64,000 bases of DNA from Prostheceraeus crozeri (Eukaryota; Platyhelminthes; Polycladida; Euryleptidae). How positions within the stretch are numbered: position 1 is the first letter of the stretch; every line of letters begins with the position of its first letter. Location of the stretch: NCBI GenBank assembly GCA_907163375.1, contig CAJQUW010014378.1, positions 217,766-281,765 on the forward strand, written 5' to 3'. The translations under genes were made by a program, and so were the position numbers. Shown here piece by piece: positions 9,861 through 21,587 of the stretch. Below the pieces are notes generated by a model. It saw nothing but the letters and a program-made list of their open reading frames with translations, was not told the DNA's origin and made no database searches.

Positions 9861-12800
9861 CTATTGTACTTCGACCAATATCTCGAAATAGAATACTAGC
9901 CAGGCATAGAAATTGACAACAATAAAACCTCTAGAATGGAAATTAAGCTTCATGCAATGTACAATAACGGCACATAAATCGCACGCATTTTCACTTAGAT
10001 GCACCTGCCAACGTCTGTATCATTGGGTTAGAATCAGTCACATGAGTAAATCGAAGCCTTTCATTGGTGATCCATGCCCCAACTTAGTTCCCTCGGATGT
10101 GCCGCGACCTTGAGTCAATTTCCATTCTAGCGAACTTCAGATAAACAGTTTATTTCTATGTAGCCAGGCGTTGTTGTATGTCGTAATACTACTACGTCAG
10201 AGTCACGTGCCAAAAATCAATAATCTCGATTCACCCGGACAGGGATCCTTTACCTTAGGTATTGATTAACAGCTGATTTTTCAGACTGACAATATCAATC
10301 TCTTTATGCAATATGTCTCAATCAAGCAAGAACGAAAGAAATCGAAGACACTGCTCGGATAAACAACTTTTCGACGAAATTGTCCCTATTGATATTGAGA
10401 TAATGATATTCCAACTTGCAACAATTGATTACACGGACAGATTTCTATGCCACAGACGAAATATTTCAAGGTCACCGACTGAAAACGCTTATTCACCGCA
10501 ATATCAAATAACTATTCACACCTTAATACTCAGTGCTCAAATTCAGCAATAATGTTGCTCCGTATCTAATATCCACCAAGATAAATGAAAGTAGGAGGAT
10601 CAGACAAACACAAAGATACCAAATTCCACACTGTTACGGCTGGGAAAACACCAAAAAGCACGTGTTAACAAAGCATCGACAGGAGCGACAGACACGACAC
10701 GTCAGCACGGTAGCTATCTGCGAGTTGCAAGATTCATATCAACATAAGACGAAATAGCCGCGCACTGTTTTTCTCTCACTATATGAGTTAGCAGTAATTA
10801 AGCTTTATAATGTAAATTATGTTGGACTGGTGTATGAAAATATGAAAAACACTTGATATTGAAATATCAATAATCATTTTTTTGTTAAAGGATGTTCCTG
10901 TGATGCAAACAGTGGGTATGAAAGTCACCATCATAATTACATTCAACCATTGACAGTTTTAAACACAGAAGAAAGTGCAAATCAGTAGAAAATGCCTCAC
11001 AAATATATCAAGCATTCCCGATGTATGCAAGGGAACACTTGGATAAATGGTTTAAAAGACTGTGTGCGACAGTCAGACTATGATTTCCCGCTTGACAAGA
11101 GACAAAAATTCCCCGCCATATCATTTTATTGTCGATCAATAAATTAAAAGATGAATCAAAATGAATTTTCTTAGCCAACGTGTCGATTTCCAAACTTAAC
11201 GACTGGCAAATGTTGAATTCCACACACTACGCAGGCTTGCATCGAAGTGAAATATGGTGTGCGGGAAATTCATCACAATCATAATTGTCCAATTGGTCAA
11301 TATAGCACTATCTTCGCGTAGTCAATGCATATTCATAAAAAGTACATGGTTCGACCGGTTTCAGAACTCAGTGACTTTATCAAGACCCACCAAATGTAAT
11401 AGCTTTCAAGAGCTCAAGCAATGCATTTAACTATAACACCACTATGATCATTCTCCATCAGTTCACCTTTGTAGGCCTAATTGATCCTAGGCTTCAATTG
11501 TCCTTTCCACTCATTCTCAGTTAAATAAGTTTTTATTTTTGTCATGGCAACCTGCAAACTTCTGAATCTCGATGAAAGCACAGCACTGAAACCGGCCGTC
11601 CCATGTGCGCTATATTTGAAATATACATCGTTTAAGAGAAGGAGAAGGGAATACTGTTTCATCCATTTTGTAATACAAGATAGGCCCTAACTATGATGGC
11701 TGAGAAAATCAATTTCTCTTCATGTGAAATTTTTGTCTTTTCTATAAGCAATTGGAATTGATTAAGACGATTCATTTTACATGGATTTCAAATAAAAGTC
11801 ACATTTTTTATGTTATCACTGGCCAAATTCGATAACATTTTAAGTGATTACCAGAAATACGTAGCAACTAAAAGGCACGAAACTAGTCTTATTAGTTTTT
11901 GAAGCAATATCAAATAATGTCCAGGGCACTCTAGGAGCACTCCCCCTGGCAAAGTTGGACTAAAGTATTCACAAACATGAATTTTACCCAATGACTAGTT
12001 TTTCGTATGCGGTGCGTGCAACGTTAGGAAGAATTCTGAACAATACATTTGAACAAATGTGCAAATACAATATGTTACGAGCTTTCAATGCGCGGTTCCG
12101 TCAAGCCCAAAATGAAATAGCTAACAGCCACAAGTATTTCTTACTTAAAATTTTCTGTGAATTGAGTGAAAATTTAATAAAATATCAGAACTTCATGCCC
12201 TTATCATGTAGTTCTCCCAAGATTCAAAACAAAATATTGATTCTATAACTTGGTTTGCATATGCAGCCAGAGGGCATGTAACCTATATTAGGTAGAGCAG
12301 CAAGTCAGTATTAATTAAATCCCCAAATGTGTACAAAGTTTTGATTTTATGAAATGAACTCGAGTTGAGACCAAGTGCCAAATGTGAGATAAGGAAATTT
12401 TGCAGTTTTGAGGAAATCACCACAGAATTGACTGATCATGGTAGCAATGCAGAAGGAATATAAGTATTTTACAATTCCTCCGTGTCATGACAACCTTAGA
12501 GAGGCAATATTTGTTAAATTAGCAATTCGATAGATCACAACTGACCTTTAATGCTCCGCCTTATTACTAAGAGTATTTTCTTGAGCGTGATCACATCACA
12601 CACCTACCCCTGGAAGAGCAAAATGTCATAATCAATGACAATGATCATTTACTGTAAAAGAAGCAAATGCGCATTAATGCATTATGGGTCCACACTACTA
12701 TTCACATTCAAGAAGTGAGGGCATAAATTTAGTGAATCATAGAATTATGCCGATGAAAAATGCGATTCCCTTGATGACCAGCTTAATTTCCACTTAATTA

Positions 12801-13474
12801 TGGTACCTGTTAGTAAGTGTTCATTCCTTTTGATATATTGCGAGTTTCATACTGCTCATATGGTGGATCCACGTCGCTAATATACAAGCATAGGAATAAT
12901 TTGCAAAAATTTAGCGTCTTAAAAAGGGATGAAATATTTTTCAGAACACAGGAACGCAATCTACGCGAAACTATGCTTCAAAATCAATGCGTTAGGGCTT
13001 CCTAATTCTATGATTCTGCTGTACCCTTAAGCAAAAAGCTTATAAAACAACAACAAAACTCAAAAAAGGAGGAAAGCAAACATCTGATGAGCCTGTCCTT
13101 CGATGCTAGAAGGTACCATTTTCAAACAATTGTGTATTCAGGTATGGCTCCTCTCGGGTGATGTAGATTCGAAACTATTCAAATCGCAGTCGTCAGATGG
13201 CATGAACGATTTAAAAATTGTCGGTCGATGTTGCAATATATACACTCGAATCTTCAGGTAAAAATTGTGATTGCCTTGTCTAGTGCTCTTTAAACCCCAT
13301 TCCCAAATGGCGTATTTTCTTTCTTAGTGATGTGTGGTTCACGTCTAAAATAATAGACAACAACGCCAGAGAGGAATTTGGGAGTGTCGATTTTCAACTG
13401 AACCAATGAAAATATTTTCTTGTTTTAGAGTCCATGTTGACACCGAGGTTGCTATTTTTGACTGGAAATTGCTA
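9861..13474. other. Long stretch without a supported gene
   Basis: Frames of 60-85 codons occur but none has a recognisable domain or neighbour support. It contains family B copy 2 (10780-10920) and a 14-bp inverted pair (CTAGAATGGAAATT near 9932, its complement near 10117). No RNA gene was recognised. Confidence 0.5.
10780..10920 (-). repeat. Dispersed repeat family B, copy 2
   Basis: Reverse-complement relative of 3535-3690, sharing TGATATTGAAATATCA, TAATGTAAATTATGTTG and AGGATGTTCCTGTGATGC. Divergence is roughly 15-20 percent by eye. Confidence 0.65.
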
Positions 13475-13770
13475 GATCGGCAACCAGCACGAGTTTCTGC
13501 ATGGAGCGAGGCCGAAAGTGACATAATGACAGTACATAATGATGTACAGATGTACACCCTATGCCTACTACGAATCTGTACGTCTGCCGAGTTGTAACTA
13601 GCTCTCTTCTTTTTAGACAGGAACAAAGTAAAACACATCGTTAATCCAATAGGACGCAAATTGAAGATTTTTCCAAAAATGAAATTTTCTATGTTTTCGG
13701 TTAAAAAGTTAAGAATGCCAAGTCTAGCGCCATATTTTTTGACATGAAATGTCTTCATGTCATTTCCAAT
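13475..13770 (+). repeat. Dispersed repeat family A, fullest copy
   Basis: About 300 bp read in order: CACGAGTTTCTGCA, GGAGCGAGGCCGAAA, CTACTACGAATCTG, GTCTGCCGAGTTG, CAGGAACAAAGTAAAACACA, TTAATCCAATAGGACGCAAA and GACATGAAATGTCTTCATGTC. The reverse copy at 24999-25290 matches over nearly its whole length. It contains no coding region and no obvious inverted ends, so its class is unknown. Confidence 0.6.
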
Positions 13771-14088
13771 GATGTCCATGTGCTATCACCATGGTTCTGA
13801 TCGGCATTCTAGGCGAGAATGCGGTTAAAAGTGGATTAAATTGCTCAAAGTGCTTGCGTTTGCCGACATTAGGAGGCTTGCCAGATCTGAATGTGTCTAA
13901 CCTCTTAGACAGGGTACATAATATAGAAGGTGTCGTCATTGTAGATAACCATATACTTTATTTGAGATCAGACGGCTATGTTTGGATTTACATAAGCATA
14001 TCAGGAAACATAGATATACATGAGGAATAGTATAACTTAGCAACGTCTTATGAACATATCCCCGATTACATGGAATGTGGTATGATAT
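13771..14088. other. No recognisable gene
   Basis: A 79-codon plus-strand frame (13791-14030) is open but resembles nothing I know and has no support from context. Confidence 0.35.
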
Positions 14089-14140
14089 CATTTAACATAG
14101 TTCATACAACACTGCATTTAACATAGTTCATACAACACTT
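14089..14140. repeat. 26-bp tandem duplication at the gypsy fossil edge
   Basis: The unit CATTTAACATAGTTCATACA plus ACACTG occurs twice in a row. On the minus strand it begins TGTTGTATGAACTATG directly after a purine run, the position where a 3' LTR should begin. Confidence 0.6.
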
Positions 14141-17100
14141 CCCCCCTTGCAAAAAAATTCCACCACGAGTTCAAAATAAATCGCAATATAGTCAGGGAAA
14201 TCCGTATCGATCAGTCCTCGTCCGTTGTCTGCGTGGATACCTTCTTGTATCAAAGTTATTTGTATTCTCGATGGCAACACGTCGTCTAGATACTGGTTCA
14301 ATTTCAGTATTCCAGTTAACAACTGAAGAAGCTATACAATTTCCTGGCTTTAGGTGATAATAGTTGCGGTCTATCACTCCTTTAGTCACACAATGTTGTA
14401 ATCGATACGTCCAATTTCCGAAGCACTTGATCACAATATAAGGTCCATCATATCTCCCTTTTTCTTAATCTTTTCGCTTTGGAAAAATTTCCGCCATAAC
14501 TTTATCTCCAACAACAAATGGTCAGACTCTATCAAAGTTTTCTTTTTTCCTGAAATTTTTCCTGATTTGTTTTTGAATCGAATTCGTCACATTTTGTATA
14601 TCACGTATGTATTCATGTACTGACAGTTCGTGGCCGTTATCATTTGATAGTAGAAATGGGTTCATTTTTCTATCAAACACTATTTCAAATGTAGTAAAAT
14701 CAGTTGTTCTCTGTTTCGTGCATCTTAATGCTCTTTCCGCCAACGGTAGTATATCTGTCCATTTCTTCCCTGAGCTAGAGGTGGTAGCGATCTTTGGCCG
14801 TTATGAACAGGCGTTCTACCATAGAATTTCCTTTTGGAAAATACGGAGCAGATTTTGTTTTCTTGATACCCAATAACTTACAAATCGATGTTAACAAGTC
14901 ATTTTCGAACTCATTACCTCTATCAGAGTGAATGGCTCTCGGTGTTCCAAAAATTGATATCCAAAATCTTCCCAATGCCCTTGCAACTTCTTTCCCATTG
15001 GCCAGACGTAATGGTATTAACGCTGCAAATCGAGAAAAATCATCGATGACTCCCAAAATATATAGTCAATTTTTTTACCGTCAGTTTGCACTCCTTCCTT
15101 TGATATAGTATGTCTCAAATATGATACATTTGCTTCAAAAAATTGGTACTTCTCCGGAGCATGTTTGAGACCAGCTTCACGTATTTTAGAAAATATTACT
15201 TCCAATCGTTCAAATTGTTCGTCTATGGTCTTTGAAAATACAAGAATATCATCTAAGTAAATCACATACTGTTGCCAATTTTCCGCATGAAATAGTCTGT
15301 GCATTAATTTTTGAAACGTTCCAGGAGATGTAGAAAGTCCCATGGGCATGCGAAGAAATTCATAGTGATTTTTGCTTGTACTAAACGCAGTCTTTTCAAT
15401 ATCATTAGGATTCATCTGTACGTTATGATATCCAGAACTGAAATCAAGAGTAGAGAAATAGGCAGAACACTTCAAGGTATCCAATAATTCTGTCACATCA
15501 GGAATGGGAAAAACAGGTCTCTTTGTTATGGCATTTAATTGCCTGCAATCTACTGTCAATCTTATATTTCCATCTTTCTTAGGCACCACAACCAAAGGAG
15601 CATTCCATGGCGAATTGCTTTCTCGTATAATTCCTCTCTTCTCAAAATCATCAATCATTTCATCTACCTTGGCTTCCAATCCTGTAGGTATTCTTGTTCT
15701 TCTAGCATTTATCGGCAAGGAATCTCCAGCATCGATCACATGAGAAACAATTTCCGTTAACCCAATATCACTTTTAGACGTATTAAATATATCCGCAAAA
15801 TTTTTAGGTAATTGTTCCATTTTTTCACTATCTTTATCCCACATTTCCGATAAATTATTTTCAAGTTTAGCACGTATTGATTGCCATCGATGATCACATG
15901 AATTCATTTCGGTAGTTTTCATTTCACATTTCCAACAATTTCTTTCCATTGAACTGGACAAAGATTTCCAATTATAGTGCCTTTCTTGAGTTTTATATAA
16001 TCCTTAAATGTCCAAATACGAATAGGCATGCATTTCTTTTCATCCATACACACTAAACCAGAACCAGTAAGGTAAAAATCTTCATTACTCATATTTGAGC
16101 ATATTGGCTCATATAAACTTGATTCATGTGATAACACATCACCATCTACGAATCCTCGGATGAAGTACTCACCTGACTTCCCGAACTTTAAAGTGTCATA
16201 ACATCTGACTTTAACTTCAACACTCTTGTTTCCAACATCCTGAGTCTTCAAATATTCTGCAGTCTGACCGCGACTCTCAGGACAGACACGCTCTAGTTTC
16301 CCAAATTGCCTTTGCCGTTATCCGAATGAGGTTTTACTTTTGATATAAAAGGCACAACACTGTCTTGTATTTTGATACAGTCATTTGGTAAGTCAATGCA
16401 CATATCCATCTCTTTCATCGATCTTATACTCAATATAATTTTTGGAAATAGATTTGATACTACCCAGAATCTACAACATTTTACCGAATACCCTACTTTG
16501 ATATTGAGTCGAACCCAACCAATCACATTCATACATGAATTGTTTGCACAACGTATGACCTTGTTTCCTGTATGATGAATTTTGATAGACTTATTTTTCA
16601 ATTTCATACTCTTCACAAATTTCAAATCAACTACATTTATTTCAGCACCAGTATCACAAAAGATTTTGATTTCTTAATTTTCGCAAAGTCCACGTATTAT
16701 CGGTTTGTTTGCAGCTTTTTCCATGTTACTTTTTCATATAACTGTTTCTGTTTTATGTGGATTCCTTTTCATTTTTCCTTCAACATAATCAGATAATTGA
16801 ATAATGTCTCTGGGATATTCTCGGCTCCTCATATTTTTCATTCTCATGTGTTTGTTTTGAATAACTTTCTTGTTTTGAAAAGCCTCTTTCTTCTTTTTCT
16901 CCTTACCCGTTGTTGACACATCATGAATAGTCATCGCATGTACCACGGGTGATGTAATAATGTTTACGTCACTGAGCTTCTGTTCAACGTTTGATTCAGG
17001 TATTGATTCACATGATGAATCACTGTCCCAATGCTCAATGCTTTGAGATTCTCCCACATCCCGTAATCTTCGGACACGTCGTTCTCTTCTACGAAATCCA

Positions 17101-17435
17101 TTTGATAAAAAACAACGATGTCCTTGCCTACCACAATTTTTGCACGACTGTACTTAAGTACACGATCTGGAAATATGTCCCAATTGTCCACATGTCCAAC
17201 ATTGGATGGCGTTATTTCTTGCAATGGCATTGTTTCGGTTTCCATTTCTGAAATTTACTTTATTTGTGACCGTAGTTGGTTGATTTTCAGTAGAACGTCG
17301 TACAATATCCGCGTAAATATTCTTTTTAACCCCATAATTATTTTGCAAAATCTCCACTATAGATGATAATTGTTTTTGGATGATTGACATTTGGTTCTGC
17401 AAGTTTTCAATTTCTGTTGTTGATCGTTCCATTTG
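14115..17435 (-). mobile_element. Ty3/gypsy LTR retrotransposon fossil, broken
   Basis: Minus-strand parts, in order: a gag tail with a CCHC zinc knuckle (CWTCGQLGHISRSC, near 17155-17200), an aspartic protease with active site CDTGAEINVV (near 16630-16670), a reverse transcriptase (about 15790-15080) with the YLDD box in VIYLDDILVFS, and an integrase core (about 15056-14775) with HSDRGNEF. A purine-rich tract near 14142-14155 and the sequence after it suggest the start of a 3' LTR, but two matching LTRs were not found. The element is broken, with several breaks, and looks old. The order protease-RT-integrase fits Ty3/gypsy. Confidence 0.85.
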
Positions 17436-18091
17436 GCGTATATGTGCTAGATTTGCCTCATTTTAATCATTGGTATTGGTAATGTTTTCCTTCTTAACTA
17501 ACTCATGTAGGGCGAATAAAAGTCCAAAAAGTACAAATGCTTAAGATAGGTCAATTTTACATAAGATCCTCAAATCTGGTCTTCAAATTTGATCTGCTAA
17601 TCCCCTTGAGTAGTTATTTGGTCCAAATAAGGTACAAAAAAATCGCTAGGTACAAAAATTTTAAACAAGCTGATATGCCTATTAGCAAGCTCATTTTCAT
17701 TTTTCCTGTCCCTATTTGATCTATCGTTGCTGCTGTCATTCATTTTTTAAATGATCTGTCATTTGTGTTCCCATTCGTCCTTCCGTTCTTGATCTTCGTT
17801 CCCATTTGACCTCCCGTTCCTGATCCTCGCTACACGTCACACACAGAGAGCAAGAGCAGATAGCTGAGCCGGCTATGATGATTGTTTTCGGACAAGCTCG
17901 TGTAATCGTGAGATGACGTTGCTTGCCAAAATCAGTCCACGAACCTGATTGGCAGAGAAGAGGTCCTATTGTATTTCAAGAAACAGAGCGCATATTTTCT
18001 CCGTGTATGTGAAGATATCGACCAGCAAATGCGTCATACTGACTGGTGAGGTAAACGTCCCTTCGCTCAACTATTGTCCGCGTCTTCCACC
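17436..18091. other. No recognisable gene; probable 5' flank of the hAT element
   Basis: There is a plus-strand frame of 60 codons (17537-17719) with no recognised domain. The more GC-rich part from about 17820 may be the 5' non-coding region of the hAT transposon that follows, but no terminal repeat was identified. Confidence 0.4.
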
Positions 18092-19893
18092 ATGCCGAAA
18101 ATTGCTGCGACCAAGTCATCGAAAGTGAAAACATACACTGAAAAATATCCGAAGGAATTCAGTGCAGCCCCGAACAGCGAACTTTTCTGCAAACTGTGTG
18201 AGAACATTGTGAAATGTGACAAATCCTACCACGTTTAAAGTCATCGAAATTCTAGAAGGCACAGTAATAAACTTTCAATCTCTGTTTCGTCATCTTCGTC
18301 GCAATCGTTCTTGACTTCTGAACCAGCTACATTTACCGCAATGATTACTAAGGCATTCCTAGAAGCTGACATAACGCTTCATAAGTTGCAGCATACTTCC
18401 ATTAAAGCAGTGGCGGGCAACGCGTGGCCCCCGGGCCACTTGGTGGCCCACCGGGACATATTGGGTGGCCCGCCACCGCTTCTCAAATCTCAAGTGGCCC
18501 GCTGACATTATTTGAATCTGTGATGTGAAAATGATTCACTCCGACTTCGACCTTTGTGAGGTGCATCTAAGGGTGAAGGATCCTCTTTAGAATTTTCAAA
18601 ACCATTAATTCACAACTAAGTGAGCAATGTGATGGCACAAACAAACAGAAATCTACATTCGAATTATCCAACCATGCTCCTTTCATAATGAATATCTTCT
18701 CGCACAAGCGCTCAATGGTCATCACCTGCGCGAGTCTATGCTAAGCCACATAGTATTCGATGCCCTGCTGAGCATGCTTCTCTACGTAATGAGGTAATGT
18801 CAGTCACATTCACAAAAAAGTCAAATTACCTTTTAATTACACAAAAGAAAAACTTACACATTTTGTTAAACGCCTGTTTGCTCCTCAGCACTCGCATGAA
18901 TTGTAGAAAGTAAATAATCATTTCTTAATATTAAGCAAATTACATCTAGTTGCGTGCAATACTGCTGTATGCATTTACATGTAAAATGTTGTTATGTTAT
19001 ACGACCACTATGAACGTATGGTACAGCAGCCCATGTTTGCACTTAAAAGTACGGAACAAATGAATATAAAGCATATAATATTGCTTTTTAAAATTGGTGG
19101 CCCGCTATCCAAACTTGGTTGCCCACCACTGCATTAAAGAATTGTTCGCATACATGAATAAGCGATTGCCCTCTGTTTCTGTGTGCCGACAACTTGTGCC
19201 GAAATTAGCAGCCGATGAAAAAGAGAATTTGAAATCCAGATTATCCGGTAAGAAAATCTTTCTAGTTGTTGACGAATCTGAAGTTCAAAGAAAGAAGTTC
19301 GCGAATGTTCTCGCTGGAAGTCTAGAAACTTCAGACAAAGCATGGCTTTATGACTGCGTTCCCTGATCAAGAGTCTTAACAGCGCCATGGTCTGTCAAAT
19401 CGTCGACGACTGCATTCGTGACTTAAATGCGGCACGGAGCGACTTCTTGCTTCTTTTATCCGATTGTGCACGATACATGAAATCAGCCGGCCAGCAATTA
19501 AAAAGCTTCTACCCTCGCCTATTTCATGTCACATGTACTGCACATCTGCTTCACAACTGTGCAATGAAGGTACGAACTCATTATCCGGCAATAGACCGTC
19601 TGATTGCTTCCATAAAAGCAGTAACTGTAAAAAATGGTGACAGAAGGCAACAGTTTTCGGAAATAGGTCAAACCCCAAAGCCCGTACTAACCAGATGGGG
19701 GACTTGGTTAGAGGCTGCGTTCTGGTACGCAGAGCACTTACCGACCATTCGCAATATTGTGGAGACCTGGGAAGGAGATGGTGTTCTAGTCACTCGTGCC
19801 AAGGCTGCGGTCATGGATGAAAAATCTGCAAACTGAGCTTCGTAGTGTTTTAGATTATCGCTCGATTGCTTTATTGCTGCATACGATGACCCA
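18092..19893 (+). pseudogene. hAT transposase (BED-finger, CGBP1/ZBED-like), decayed
   Basis: The reading starts at an ATG at 18092. A BED-type zinc finger follows (FCKLCENIV, then SHRNSRRHSN) and is interrupted by a stop at 18236. The same frame continues to 18407, is interrupted by a 724-bp MITE, and resumes unchanged at 19132 into a hAT core: KKIFLVVDESE, then after a frame change near 19366-19387 LLLSDCARYMKSAG, FHVTCTAHLLHNCAM and PVLTRWGTWLEAA. These are hallmarks of hAT RNase-H-fold transposases. A further frame disruption follows near 19830. It cannot make an active enzyme. The terminal repeats of the host element were not identified. Confidence 0.8.
18408..19131. mobile_element. 724-bp non-autonomous hAT MITE inside the hAT gene
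   Basis: It starts CAGTGGCGGGCAAC and ends GTTGCCCACCACTG, an imperfect terminal inverted repeat that continues with further matches inside. It is flanked by a perfect 8-bp duplication CATTAAAG (18400-18407 and 19132-19139), the length expected for hAT elements. There is no coding region. The insertion plus duplication adds 732 bp (a multiple of three), and the transposase frame is the same on both sides. Confidence 0.92.
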
Positions 19894-19895
19894 GA

Positions 19896-20063
19896 GTTGG
19901 AAGTGGATCGTGGGTCATGGGTCAGGTGGGTCACAAAATCGTGTGGGTCACGTGGGTTATGGGTCATGTTTTTCCGAAAAGTTGGTGGCTCAGGTGGGTC
20001 GTGGGTCACATTTAGCGTGGGTCAGGTGGGTCGTTGGTCAGACTTCGTTGACCCACTTCCAAC
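19896..20063. repeat. GGGTCA-rich repeat with inverted ends
   Basis: The segment opens with GTTGGAAGTGG and closes with its reverse complement CCACTTCCAAC. The interior is a run of irregular GTGGGTCA units. It abuts the decayed hAT coding region. It may be a small MITE or an expanded satellite; no duplication was confirmed. Confidence 0.6.
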
Positions 20064-21585
20064 CAGTTTGACCCATGATAGATTTGACAATCTCAAATAC
20101 AGCAAACTTCATTTATTCGTATTCTTATCATTCATGAAAAATGATTGAGTCATGTCACTGAAAGGGGTGATAGATGCACACAGTCAAAATATGCAACACT
20201 ATTGACTTTCACAAACCTCATACAGTTTCGAAAGGGGGCGGAATTCACACAAATTATGGCCCGAAAGCAATTGCTGCTGTCTACTGCTCGAGATGTTGGT
20301 TGTTGTTAATTGGTGGAGAGAATGTGTATGCTCGATTCCGTGTTTCTATGTCTGACGATACCCAATGATGTGTGGCCTTGATTTCAGAGATACAGCTACT
20401 GAAGAAGTCAGGTATTCAGAGGTTTTATTCATCTTGAAAATTTTCTTGTAATGCTAGCCGACCTTCGCTTTGCTTGTTTCGTTTGATTTTGTTGGTCTTC
20501 CGTAGAAAATATCCTCTGGTAGAGATAAGAATGGTAAATCTCGGGAAAAAGATTGATCAGAGCCTAAATATTTTCGAAATATGTAATTGATCAAAATATC
20601 TTGATAATATACCCACTTGTATACATGCTTCATATCTAAAGTATTTAACCGGTCAATCCACTTTCGCATCACACATGTTCCATGCATCACATTGCTCATT
20701 CGATACATGATAATCTGAAATGCGATAATTCAAACGACGGTCATTGATCTAGACTTATCCATTTCACAGACTTATTGTGACAGATCTCTGTGAGGAGATA
20801 TTTTTTGACACTAAATAAAAAGTTTCGTTTTGATATTTGATTTGGTATCAATATAAATAGGAATATTTATTTACATGATGTCGCTTCTGATTGTTATCAC
20901 AACGTACTCGTACATGTAGTGCCACTCAAATATATCATTTCACCTATATGTACATTGTAATCTAATTCCTGAATTATAATCTTGTCCTTGTGCAATTTTC
21001 TACTCACGCGTTACGCATGCTTATTCCATTTGCTTTTCAATGAATGTCACTCTTACCTCAAAATGCAACGTTCTACTTAAATCTAACATTAGCGGAAGTT
21101 AATGAAATTTGAATCGAAATCAATTTGAAGCAACAGAATATTAGTTTGACGATTTTTCTGTAATAGCTTTCACACATGCAGTATCTACCATAATAAATGC
21201 ATGAATAAATGATTTAGGTCTACTGCAATCTTATTTTTTGACTTCAATTGATTAAGGAATGTTAAATTTGATATTCAGTCTGTTGGGCCCTCACCTTAAC
21301 TAATTATCTCTCTACGAGTTAAATAGGTAGCACAAAAAAGGATAGGCATGAATTATAACACGAAACAGAATCGTTTAATTTTTTAGAACCTTAGGCATTT
21401 GTGGTACATGAACTTTGATTATAAGATAATTTTGATGAGGTCACATGTCTATTTATCATGTGACAAGTGATCTGATACACATGAATCTTCATAACAAATC
21501 TTAACAAAAATTTTGATACTGTGAGGCCTCTACCTAGATAGACTTGGAATCTTGAATGAAAATGAAACTAAAGATGATACCACAC
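20064..21585. other. No recognisable gene
   Basis: AT-rich sequence with only short unsupported frames; an 84-codon minus-strand frame (20454-20708) has no recognised domain. Nothing repetitive stands out by eye. Confidence 0.5.
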
Positions 21586-21587
21586 TA

